Origin: G963667675 sp963667675
GTDB lineage: Bacteria; Chloroflexota; Dehalococcoidia; Lucifugimonadales; UBA3495
Direction: 5' to 3'
Length of the DNA: 64,000 bases
NCBI GenBank assembly: GCA_963667675.1
Contig: OY763929.1
Span: 1,302,001-1,366,000, forward strand
This document shows positions 43,766 to 52,300 of this stretch, piece after piece. The position numbers and the translations under genes were made by a program. Position 1 is the stretch's first letter; each line of letters begins with the position of its first letter. Below the pieces are notes generated by a model. That model had not been told where the DNA came from, searched no databases, and saw only the letters and a list, made by a program, of their open reading frames with translations.

Positions 43766-43839
43766 GCGCCCGTAGCTCAGTTGGATAGAGCAGTCTCTTG
43801 CCACGGGACAGGTCGCGGGTTCGAGTCCCGCCGGGCGCA
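43766..43839 (+). tRNA. tRNA-Gly (GCC), with arginine-like body
   Basis: 74 bases without encoded CCA (two Cs follow). Acceptor GCGCCCG / CGGGCGC with discriminator A, D arm GCTC AGTTGGATA GAGC, anticodon stem GTCTC / GGGAC around TTGCCAC, five-base variable loop AGGTC, T arm GCGGG TTCGAGT CCCGC. The loop gives anticodon GCC, read as glycine. The acceptor, D loop (GGATA) and variable loop resemble tRNA-Arg, and A73 is unlike the U73 of most bacterial tRNA-Gly. Confidence 0.8.
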
Positions 43840-43853
43840 CCTAGCCATTGTCG

Positions 43854-43990
43854 TTGACAATTTGAGCAAACTCTTGTTATCATTTAACCCCGTGGCAAGG
43901 GAGTGCTTGATTCCTACGAGCTAGGGGCAAGTACAGCGACCGAAGGGCCGGAGCTTCGAGGACATTGAACCAGAAGCTTCGGTCTTTTTT
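43854..43990 (+). ncRNA. Candidate small RNA or attenuator with own promoter and terminator
   Basis: A promoter TTGACA (43854-43859), 18-base spacer, TATCAT (43878-43883), then about 100 bases ending in a terminator: GACCGAAG (43938-43945) pairs with CTTCGGTC (43977-43984), inner CTTC (43954-43957) with GAAG (43973-43976), followed by six T (43985-43990). CGAAG (43941-43945) can instead pair with CTTCG (43954-43958), an exclusive alternative fold as in attenuators. There is no ORF. Downstream lies the amidohydrolase gene (44193) but with a repeat and a separate -10 (TTATTA near 44152) between. No known RNA family was recognised. Confidence 0.55.
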
Positions 43991-44044
43991 ATGCCTGAAC
44001 TCGACTAGTGCTCCTGCATGTGGCGGCGGCAGATTGCTCATTGC

Positions 44045-44150
44045 GCAACTCTTATTCGCCGCGTAGTCTGTTCGTTCGTGCTGAGCCTGTCCTGAGGTTC
44101 TCGAAGGGGGAAATCGAAGTGCGAACGAACAGACCCCCACCATCCCCTGT
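44045..44150. repeat. Dispersed CTGAGCCTGTCCTGAGG-type hairpin repeat
   Basis: GTTCGTTCGTGCTGAGCCTG (from about 44068) and its partner CGAACGAAC near 44120-44132 form a long imperfect hairpin around TTCTCGAAGG. It belongs to the same dispersed family as copies at 32.3, 38.0, 48.2, 48.5 and 56.8 kb. Confidence 0.65.
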
Positions 44151-44192
44151 GTTATTATGGCCCCCCCAACCCCCTGCCAAGGAGTTATCACC

Positions 44193-45215
44193 ATGCCCTT
44201 CGGAGGCAACGACTGGCTGGCATTGACCCGGGAAGAGACCCTGGAGCCGGACCTGCCCATCTGCGATCCCCACCACCATTTCTGGGACTTCCGCACCGCC
44301 CGCGTGCCGCACCAGAGGTACCTGCTGCATGAACTAGCCGACGACATCAACAGCGGCCACAACGTGCGCTCCACCGTGTTCATCGAAGCCCGCTCCATGT
44401 ACCGCGCCGACGGCCCCCAGGAGCTGCGCTGTGTTGGCGAGGTCGAGTTCGTCCAGGGCCTGGCTGCCGCCAGCGCCAGCGGACTCTACGGTCCCGGCCG
44501 CGCCGCCGCCGCCATTGTCGGCAAGGCCGACCTGACCTTGGGCGACGGCGTCAAGCCCGTGCTGGAAGCCCTACAGGCCGCGAGCCCCAACCGCTTCCGC
44601 GGCATCCGCCACTCGGTCACCTGGGACCCCCATCCGGAAGTTGAAAACCAGGCTGTAGGGGCCACCCAGGGCATGATGGCCGGAGACAACTTCCGGGCCG
44701 GGGCGAAAGTTCTGGCAAGCATGGGCCTGTCCTTCGAGGCTTGGATGTTCTTCCACCAGCTCCCGGACCTGGTCGGCTTCGCCAAGGCCGTGCCCGACCT
44801 GACCATCATCCTCAACCACGTCGGGGGTCTGCTGAGGACGGGCCCCTACGCCGGCCGGGACGACGTCATGGAGACCTGGCGAAAAGGCATCGCCGCCGTG
44901 GCCCAGTGCCCCAACGTCAACCTGAAGCTGGGCGGCATCGGGATGCCCCGCACCGGCTTCGACTGGGCCGCCCGCAACGAGCCCGTTGGCTCTGAAGAAC
45001 TGGCCCGGGACATGGCCCCGCTAATGGACTACTGCATCGACCAGTTCGGCCCCGGCCGCTGCATGTTCGAAAGCAACTTCCCCGTGGACAAGGTCTCCTA
45101 TTCCTACAACGTCATGTACAACGCCTTCAAACGCCTGTCCAAGGGCTACTCCCCGTCGGAGCGGGCCGCCATGTTCCACGACAACGCCGTCCGGGCCTAC
45201 CGCATTGACGTATAG
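44193..45215 (+). CDS. Amidohydrolase 2 family metal-dependent hydrolase (lactonase-like)
   Basis: 340 residues from ATG 44193, with AAGGAG eight bases ahead. TIM-barrel amidohydrolase of the COG3618 type: CDPHHHFWDF (the HxH after strand 1), later ILNHVGG and CMFESNFPVDK near the end. Relatives include L-fuconolactonase, L-rhamnono-lactonase and 4-sulfomuconolactonase. It converges with the first aldo/keto reductase, six bases apart. An aldose dehydrogenase making a lactone plus a lactonase opening it would fit, but this is inference. Confidence 0.85.
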   Translation: MPFGGNDWLALTREETLEPDLPICDPHHHFWDFRTARVPHQRYLLHELADDINSGHNVRSTVFIEARSMYRADGPQELRCVGEVEFVQGLAAASASGLYGPGRAAAAIVGKADLTLGDGVKPVLEALQAASPNRFRGIRHSVTWDPHPEVENQAVGATQGMMAGDNFRAGAKVLASMGLSFEAWMFFHQLPDLVGFAKAVPDLTIILNHVGGLLRTGPYAGRDDVMETWRKGIAAVAQCPNVNLKLGGIGMPRTGFDWAARNEPVGSEELARDMAPLMDYCIDQFGPGRCMFESNFPVDKVSYSYNVMYNAFKRLSKGYSPSERAAMFHDNAVRAYRIDV

Positions 45216-45221
45216 CCGCCC

Positions 45222-46241
45222 CTACGGGTTAACGTACTGCGGCGGGTAAGCATTCACGCCGTGCCTGGCGAAGACCTCGTCTATCCGCCGCAGGTCCTCC
45301 GCCGATAGCGCCCACTCCAGCGCCCCCAGGTCCTCGTCCAGTTCCTGGTCGCTCAGGATGCCCACCAGGGCCACGCCCAAGGCCGGGTTGTCCAGCGTCC
45401 ACCTGATTGCAAGTTGCGGCAGTGTCTTTCCCAAGCTCTCGGCGACGGGTTTCAGGTCGTTGACCAAGTTCACGTTCCGCTCCCACACCGAATCGTCGAA
45501 CATGTCCACGACCACTTCCGGCGCATCGCCTCTGAGCCGCCAGTCCACCGGCGTGAAACACTTCTCCTTATCTACCGTGCAGGTCCCGGACAGCAGGCCG
45601 GACGCCAACGCCCCCCAGCCCATCACGCCGATGTCCTGTTCCTCGCAATAGGGGATGAGCTCCCGGTCCACCCGCCTGTCGATCGCGTTGTAGTGGAATT
45701 GCGCTGCATCCACTCGCCGGATGGCGTTGCATTCCTTGATTTGGGCCAGGCTGTGATTCGAGAGGCCCACGTACCGCGCTTTCCCCTGCTGCACCAGGCT
45801 GTCCAGGGTATCCATGGTCTCCTCGAAAGGCGTGTGCGGGTCCGGGTAGTGCACCAGCAGCACGTCGATGTAGTCGGTCTGCATCCGCTCCAGGCTCTGT
45901 TCCACCAGGGGCAGTATGTAGTCCCTTCGGCTGTCCCGGCCCGGCTTCGGCCGGTCAAGCTCCGAGTCCTGCCAGCCCAGGCCGCACTTGGTCACCAGCA
46001 CCACGTCCTTGCGGCGCGCTCCCAAGGCCCTGCCCAGCATCTTTTCCGAGTCTCCAAGCCCGTAGTGGGGCGCGGTGTCGAAACAGTTGATTCCTGCGTC
46101 GATGGCCCGGTTGACCGTGGCGCACATCCGGTCGATGTACTCGTCGCCCCACAGCCCCTTGGTGGGTTTCGACGCGTCGTGACAGCCAAAGCCGATGGCC
46201 GACACGGTGATGTCCGTTGCTCCAAACTTGCGGTATTCCAT
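45222..46241 (-). CDS. Aldo/keto reductase 1 (D-threo-aldose dehydrogenase-like)
   Basis: 339 residues from ATG 46241, AGGAGGGG ahead. Catalytic tetrad: Asp and Tyr in CFDTAPHYG, Lys in LVTKCG, His in LLVHYPDP. GLSNHSLAQIKECN and the C-terminal IRWTLDNPALGVALVGI match the AKR (L-galactose/L-fucose/D-threo-aldose dehydrogenase, pyridoxal dehydrogenase) group, which oxidises aldoses to lactones with NAD(P). One of three paralogues in this window with the same MEYRKFG start (see 47.1-48.1 and 57.0-58.0 kb). Divergent from the VOC gene. Confidence 0.88.
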   Translation of the reverse strand: MEYRKFGATDITVSAIGFGCHDASKPTKGLWGDEYIDRMCATVNRAIDAGINCFDTAPHYGLGDSEKMLGRALGARRKDVVLVTKCGLGWQDSELDRPKPGRDSRRDYILPLVEQSLERMQTDYIDVLLVHYPDPHTPFEETMDTLDSLVQQGKARYVGLSNHSLAQIKECNAIRRVDAAQFHYNAIDRRVDRELIPYCEEQDIGVMGWGALASGLLSGTCTVDKEKCFTPVDWRLRGDAPEVVVDMFDDSVWERNVNLVNDLKPVAESLGKTLPQLAIRWTLDNPALGVALVGILSDQELDEDLGALEWALSAEDLRRIDEVFARHGVNAYPPQYVNP

Positions 46242-46363
46242 CGGTCTGCCCCTCCTACCAGTGCGGCTCTGTCCAAGGCCGGTTTGCCCCATGGTACATC
46301 AATCGCCGGCGGCCAAGCCACCACCGCGGCGAACACGCCCCGATTCGATTGCCCGCATGGTCG

Positions 46364-46393
46364 TTGACAACGGTGGAGCCGAGTTGATATAAG
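46364..46393 (+). promoter_or_regulatory. Likely promoter of the VOC gene
   Basis: TTGACA at 46364-46369, an 18-base spacer and TATAAG at 46388-46393, in the 190-base gap shared with the divergent aldo/keto reductase. Confidence 0.65.
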
Positions 46394-46430
46394 CCTTGGC
46401 AGGCGTACAGCCAAGACGAGGGGGAATCGC

Positions 46431-46796
46431 ATGACTGCTTCCAACGAAAGCCCGGTCGGCGTCCTGCGCATGGTCGGCATCGACGTGGGCGACTTGGACC
46501 GGGCCAAAGACTTCTGGTGCGCTATGCTGGGGATGGAAGAGGAGAGCCGGGGCCCCGAATACCTGCTGTTCGTCAGGAAGCCCGGTGAGCCGGTCATCTA
46601 TCTTCAAAAGGTGCCGGAGACGAAGACCGTCAAGAACCGGATGCACTTCGACATCGCCGTCCAAGACCTGGATGCGGCCGTCAACCGGGCCTGTGCCCTG
46701 GGAGCGACCCGGTCGCGGACTATCCCCGGCGGCGGCCCCCACGTGGCAGTCCTGGAAGACCCTGACGGCAACGAGTTCTGCCTGGTGAAGCACTAG
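46431..46796 (+). CDS. VOC superfamily (glyoxalase/dioxygenase-like) protein
   Basis: 121 residues, GAGGGGG ahead of the ATG. Single VOC module: VLRMVGIDVGDLDRAKDFWC, MHFDIAVQDLDAAVNRACAL (metal His at the start of the second half) and VAVLEDPDGNEFCLVK (Glu). The first-half metal position is not a clear His (VGIDVGD), as in several lactoylglutathione-lyase-like and antibiotic-binding members. Probably a dimer in the cytoplasm; substrate unknown. Confidence 0.85.
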   Translation: MTASNESPVGVLRMVGIDVGDLDRAKDFWCAMLGMEEESRGPEYLLFVRKPGEPVIYLQKVPETKTVKNRMHFDIAVQDLDAAVNRACALGATRSRTIPGGGPHVAVLEDPDGNEFCLVKH

Positions 46797-47120
46797 CCGA
46801 CCGGCGGTCTGGCCAAACTGCCTTGCCCCCAATCCCGTCGCCCGTCCATTCCCCCTTCGATTTCCCTCAGGGCGAACGGACGGGCTCATCGGTTGCCCCC
46901 AACCAGCCAACCGGCTTCAACCAGTCATTCCCGCGGAGGCGGGAACCTAGCGCCCTGTTCCCCTCACTCCCAACCCGTCATTCCGAGGAGCTTGCGACGA
47001 GGAATCTAAAGCGCCTGTCCTGAGGCTCACGAAGGGGCCCCATAGCGTATCGGTTGGCCCAAGGAGGCTGTCCGTTCGTCCTGAGGGAAATCGAAGGGCG
47101 CACGGACAGCCGGCGCCCCC
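46797..47120. repeat. Intergenic repeats between VOC and aldo/keto reductase 2
   Basis: This 320-base gap has no gene. It holds a CCCTTCGATTTCCCTCAGGG element (46855-46874), a hairpin GTCATTCCCGCGGAGGCGGG (46924-46943), a CGTCATTCCGAGGAGC hairpin (46976-46992) and a TCCTGAGGCTCACGAAGG element (47019-47036). A CGTTCGTCCTGAGGGAAATC unit at 47070-47089 is inverse to the first one. Confidence 0.65.
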
Positions 47121-48131
47121 TTATGGGTCCACCAGCACCGGCGGGTACATATCCACGCCGTACCTGGCGAAAACCTCGTCTATCTCCCGCATCTCATCGC
47201 CCGATATGGCCCAGCCCAGGACTCCCATATTCTCTTCCAGTTCCCGGCTGTTGATCGTCCCCACCAGGGCGACGCTCACCGCCGGGTTGGACAGGACCCA
47301 ACGCAGGGAAAGCTGGGCGATGGTCTTGCCCCGCCTCGCGGCGATGGGCTTCAGTTCGTCCACCAGCCGCACGTTTTGCTGGAAGGTGTCCAGGGCATAC
47401 TGCCCCTTGATTATCTCCCCGGAGGCGTCCCCCTTGGAGCGCCAGTCCGCGTCTCCGAAGGTCGTGTCGGCGGTGAAGGCCCCCGCCAGCAGGCCCGAGG
47501 CCATCGATCCCCACACCATCACTCCCAGGCCCTGTTCCCGGCACCAGGGGAAAATCTCCGGCTCCATCCGCCGGTCGAACATGTTCAACTGGTACTGGGC
47601 GACCTCCAGCGGCCGGATCTCGTGGCACTTCTTTAGCTGGGCCTCGGCGAAGTTGGACACCCCCATGTACCTGACCTTCCCCTGCTGCACCAGCGTGTCC
47701 ATGGCGTCCATGGTCTCCTCGAAGGGCGTGCCCGTGTCCGGGAAGTGGCAAATCAGCACGTCGATGTAGTCCGTGCCCAGCCGCTGCAGGCTCGATTCCA
47801 CCAGGGGCAGTATGTTCTCTCTCCGCGCGTCCCGGCCCTTGGGCCGGCCCTCGGCCGATCCTTGGAACCCGAAGCCGCACTTGGTCACCACCACCACGTC
47901 CTTGCGGTGGGACCCCAGGGCCTTGCCCAGCATTTCCTCCGACGCGCCCCCGCCGTAGACCGGCGCGGTGTCGAAGCAGGTGATTCCCAGGTCCAAGGCC
48001 CGGTACACCGCCGCGCTCATTTCCTCGCCGTAGCCGCCGCCCCCCGCCACTTGCGGCACGCTGGCGTCCCAGCAGCCGCACCCCAGCACCGACACCGTCA
48101 AGTCCGTTGGCCCGAATTTGCGGTATTCCAT
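47121..48131 (-). CDS. Aldo/keto reductase 2 (D-threo-aldose dehydrogenase-like)
   Basis: 336 residues from ATG 48131. Catalytic Asp and Tyr in CFDTAPVYG, Lys in VVTKCG, His in LICHFPD. GVSNFAEAQLKKCHEI and LRWVLSNPAVSVALVGT are close to aldo/keto reductases 1 and 3. A consensus TATAAT lies about 107 bases upstream on the minus strand (48238-48243). The product ends in a conserved DMYPPVLVDP, like the YPPQYVNP end of paralogue 1. Sugar or aldehyde substrate unknown. Confidence 0.88.
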   Translation of the reverse strand: MEYRKFGPTDLTVSVLGCGCWDASVPQVAGGGGYGEEMSAAVYRALDLGITCFDTAPVYGGGASEEMLGKALGSHRKDVVVVTKCGFGFQGSAEGRPKGRDARRENILPLVESSLQRLGTDYIDVLICHFPDTGTPFEETMDAMDTLVQQGKVRYMGVSNFAEAQLKKCHEIRPLEVAQYQLNMFDRRMEPEIFPWCREQGLGVMVWGSMASGLLAGAFTADTTFGDADWRSKGDASGEIIKGQYALDTFQQNVRLVDELKPIAARRGKTIAQLSLRWVLSNPAVSVALVGTINSRELEENMGVLGWAISGDEMREIDEVFARYGVDMYPPVLVDP

Positions 48132-48179
48132 GGCTCTGCCACCTCCTGAACCGGCTTCTGCGAGCACCGGGGGCCTCAC

Positions 48180-49085
48180 CCCGCCCCCGTTCGTCCTTCG
48201 ATTTCCCTCAGGACGAACGGCCCCCCGTCCTAGCCGCATTATACGCTTTGGCGAATGGGCGTGAGGCTGGAAAATTTAGTTCCCCTTCCATTTGCTCTCA
48301 TTTCCTCCCGTTTTTGAGAGCTTTGGACGGCTCGACGCGGCCCCAACCGTCATTCCGGCGAAAGCCGGAATCCAGGAAGGGGCTGGGATTGGCCGCCCGG
48401 TCGGGATTGGGTCCATGTATTTCATGGTAGGGGGTTGGGCTGGGGATGGGCAAGGGGGGAAATGTCAGTAATTTGGGGCGGTCCGTTCGTGGTGAGCTTG
48501 TCGAACCACACGAACGGATGAGGCTTTTCCCCTTCGTTCCAGCGCAAGGGGGTTAGGGGGATGGTCTCACCACGAACGGGCTGGGCCTAAGGGTTGCCGC
48601 GAACGGACGTCACACCGGGTGTAGGGGCGCCCCTGGTGGGCGCCCTGGGACGATGCGGCCATAGTCGTCATACCGGTGAAAGCCGGTATCCAGCCCCGCG
48701 TGTTTCTGGATTGCGGCTTCCGCCGCAATGACGGGGCGCGCAGGGTAAGGGCGCGAGATTCCCGCCTGCGCGGGAACGACGTGTTGGGACGGGAAGACGG
48801 GTACGCAACCCCGTCACTCCCGCGGAGGGGGGATGATGCTTGGGGGCAGTGATGACGGGTACGCAACCCCGTCACCCCCGCGGAGGCGGGGGTCTCAGGA
48901 CGGGCTAAGGATGGTGCGGGCTGGGGCGCGAGGTTCCCGCCTGCGCGGGAACGACGTGTTGGGGGCAGTGATGACGGGTACGCAACCCCGTCACCCCCGC
49001 GGAGGCGGGGGTCTCAGGACGGGCCCTTCGACACGCTCAGGACAGGCCCTTCGACACGCTCAGGACAGGCCAGGGATGGTCCGGC
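48180..49085. repeat. Dense array of dispersed hairpin repeats, no gene
   Basis: Elements in order: CCTTCGATTTCCCTCAGGA hairpin (48195-48214); degraded cassette copy (48269-48313) with ATTCCGGC hairpin (48352-48371); GCAAGGGGGGAAATGTCAGT (48446-48465) as also found near 32205-32224; TTCGTGGTGAGCTTGTCGAA hairpin (48486-48505); GTAGGGGCGCCCCTGGTGGG (48621-48640); ATACCGG hairpin (48670-48689); TTGCGGCTTCCGCCGCAA hairpin (48712-48729); TTCCCGCCTGCGCGGGAA hairpins (48759-48776 and 48934-48951); a 65-base exact direct repeat (48841-48905 and 48960-49024, starting TGGGGGCAGTGATGACGGG); and a 23-base tandem CCCTTCGACACGCTCAGGAC (49024-49070). No CRISPR periodicity. The final 230 bases before the adhesin gene are A+T-rich. 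Confidence 0.75.
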
Positions 49086-49319
49086 CCGGCGGGAAATGGT
49101 GATTGCGTGATGATGATGTAGCTTAAGATTGATGATAAAACGGCGATAGGCGTTGTAACGAGGTTTCTATGATGTACGAAACATCTGATTTTAGGGATTT
49201 CAGATGATTGCTATTGACAAACGATGATAGATATAGTAATTATGTATGGCAGACTGTACAAAGCGCAATGGCAATAGACGGCAACGAGTTTGTCCGGTAA
49301 CTGAATGGAGATGAAAGCT

Positions 49320-52300
49320 ATGAGTAGAGACAGCGTTGCGGAGAGGGTCTATAAAGTCGGCGGCGGGCTTGTAGGACAGGTAAGCCGGTCCGCCCGGACT
49401 CTCGGCGCGCGCCTGGCTCTCCACTTGAAAGTTGGCGGCGAGGTTGGGGGGCGGTTGACCCGGAAGGTTGGCGGCAAGCTGGGGGGACTGCTGGCCCAGT
49501 TCCCCGGCCCGCGGTTGAATGTCCGCTTTATAAGGAAAGACGTTGGCGAGGTTGAGGGCCTGGTAAGGCAGTCCGGCCAGGTCGCCCGGTTCGGCCAGAT
49601 TGCCCAGTTCGCCCAGGATTCCGGGGCGCGGCTGGCTCTGCACGTTTCCCTGGTGTTGTGCCTGCTCCTTACTTCTATGGGGGTCTCGTTGACGCCTGTC
49701 GCAGCGTCGGAATCCAAGGCGCCCGGCTCCGTCGGCTCCGTCTCCGTGACCCGGAGCGACGGGTCGCTCACGGCGTCGTGGGATGCGGTGGACGGGGCGA
49801 CTCACTATCACGTCACCTACAGCGCGGACGGCGGGGCCAGCTGGCGCGCCCCCGTGGATGACCACAGGAACGTTCCATCCAACAGCCTCACCTTCAGCGC
49901 GGACAACGCCAAGACGTACATCATCGGCGTACGCGCGGGCAACGACCGGGGCTGGGGCGGATGGACCAACTCGGCGGCCGCGGGGCCGTTCACACCGCCC
50001 AAATCTACGCCAACGCCCGCTCCGTCCCGCTCCCTGTCTTTCGGGAGCCGCACCATCTCCGACCAGTCCTGGACCAAAGACACGGCCATAGGCGCGCTGA
50101 GCCTGCCCTCGGCCACCGTCGACTGTGGCGGCGCAGTCTGCACGACCATCGTCCCGGACATGAGGTACTCCCTCTCCCCGGCCCTGCCGGACGGGACGAG
50201 CTTCGACGCCGCGGCGCGGACCATCAGCGGGACGCCGACGGCGGAGGCCGCCAGCGCGGCCTACACTTACACCGCCAGCGCGGACGGGCACAACCCGGCC
50301 AGCCTCACCTTCAGCATCGCCGTCGGCGAGACCGCGCCGTCGTCCGACACCGAGGCGACGGCGGCAGCGACGGATGACCAGGCCAGAGCCCAGGATCTCC
50401 TCAGCGTGCCGAACATCTCAGACCAGACCTGGACCAGGGGCGTTGCCGTCGATTTCCAGCTTCCGTACGTAAGCGGAGCAAACAGCTACAGCCTGAGCAC
50501 CCTGCCCGCCGGCCTGAGCTTCAGCAGTTCCAACCGCAAAATCACCGGCACGCCCACGGCCAAGACGGCCAAGGCGTCTTACACGTACTTCGCCTCCCAC
50601 AGCCTTTACGGTGACTCCGGTTCCAGGAGCTTTGATATCGAGATCATAAATCCCTCCCTGGCGTTCGGCGTCGCCGAGATAACCGACAAGATGGAACTGA
50701 GCGACTGGTTCGAGACCAAGAACATAAGCTACACGCTGCCGGAGGTCAGCAGCACCGGCGTGACGCCCACCTACGCACTGTCCGGCACCCTTCCCTCCTG
50801 GCTCAGCTTCAACGACTCCACCCGCGTCCTCAGCGGAACGATGCCAACGCAGGACACCCACGACGCGGAGCTGACCTACACCGCCTCGGCGACGGACTGG
50901 GAATCGGCCACTCTCAGATTCCAGTTCACCGTCGCGCGGGGACAACCCGAACAGCACCTGCGGGGCCCTGGGCTTGCCCAGCGACGTCTCCGCCAAGGAG
51001 GCGGTGAAGTTCGACAGCGGGACCGCGAACTACGGGTTCACAGTCAAATATCGCGTAAACTCCCTGACCTTATCCGGCGCCTATGCCCGGCACAGGGAAG
51101 CGGGAACGACCTCCTGGACCGAAACGTCGGGTCTGCCGAAAGGCAACGGCAACCGGAGCGGGAACGTCTGGGGGCTGAAGGAGAACACGAGTTACGACGT
51201 CGCGGTCGGGTTCGAGGCGGGCAATATCGGCTGTCCCAAGATGTGGGCCAACGCGCTGCACATCAAGACCGGCGTGTCCGGCAAGCCCTACAAGCCCGGC
51301 GCGCCCACGGTGAGCAACAACTCCGGCAACCCCGGCACCCGGCTGGACGTCTCCTGGAGCAAGCCCTTCGCCGTGCCGGACGTCACCGGCTACAGCGTGA
51401 TATACAAGAAGACTTCCGCAGGCTCCTGGTCGTCCTTCAGCCACTCGGGCACGGGAACGACGGCAACGCTGACGGGCCTCGACCCCAAGACGGGCTACGA
51501 CGTGCAGGTGCAGGCCACCAACGCCCGCGGGAGCAGCCCGTACTCGAACACCGGCAGCGGGACGACCCAGGGCAACGAGGCTCCCTCGTTCTCGGCGGCC
51601 ACGGCGACGCGCAGCATCGCTGAGAACTCGGCGGCCAACGCCAACGTCGGCGCGGCGGTGACCGCTACGGACCCGGAGAGCGACACCCTCACCTACTCGC
51701 TGACGGGTACGGACGCTTCCAGCTTCAACATCGGTAGTTCGACGGGCCAGATAACGGTCAAGAGCGGCACCAGCCTGGACTACGAAAGCAGCACTACGTC
51801 CTACAGCGTGACGGTGAACGTCAGCGACGGGAAGGATGACGACGGAGACACCGAGACGACGGCCACCACCGACGACACCATCGCGGTGACCATCAACGTG
51901 ACCGACGTTAACGAGCCGCCGCCCAAGATGGGTACGCCGACGGTGGCGGCCAACTCCACCACGCCGGCCACGAAGATTGACGCGTCGTGGACTGCGCCGA
52001 CGATGACGGGCAAGCCCGCCGTCAGCGACTACGACGTGCAGTACCGCCAGAGCGGCGGCTCGACCTGGACCGACGCCGGGTTCACTGGGACCACCACTTC
52101 CACAACCCTCAGCAGCCTCACCAAGGGCAAGACCTACGAAGTGCAGGTGCGGGCGGTGAACGCGGAGGGGAACGGGGCCTGGTCGGACAGCGGCACGGCC
52201 ATCACCGACGCCAACACCGTTACCCGCAGCATCGCCGAGAACTCCGCCGCCGGGACGAACGTGGGCGCGGCGGTCACGGCGACCAACACCACGTACACCT

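Noticed and set aside
43766..44200. Genomic island inserted at the tRNA
   Set aside because: No integrase and no second copy of the tRNA 3' end were seen downstream in the window.
48180..49085. CRISPR array
   Set aside because: The repeats differ in length and spacing, belong to several hairpin families, and have no regular spacers or cas genes nearby.
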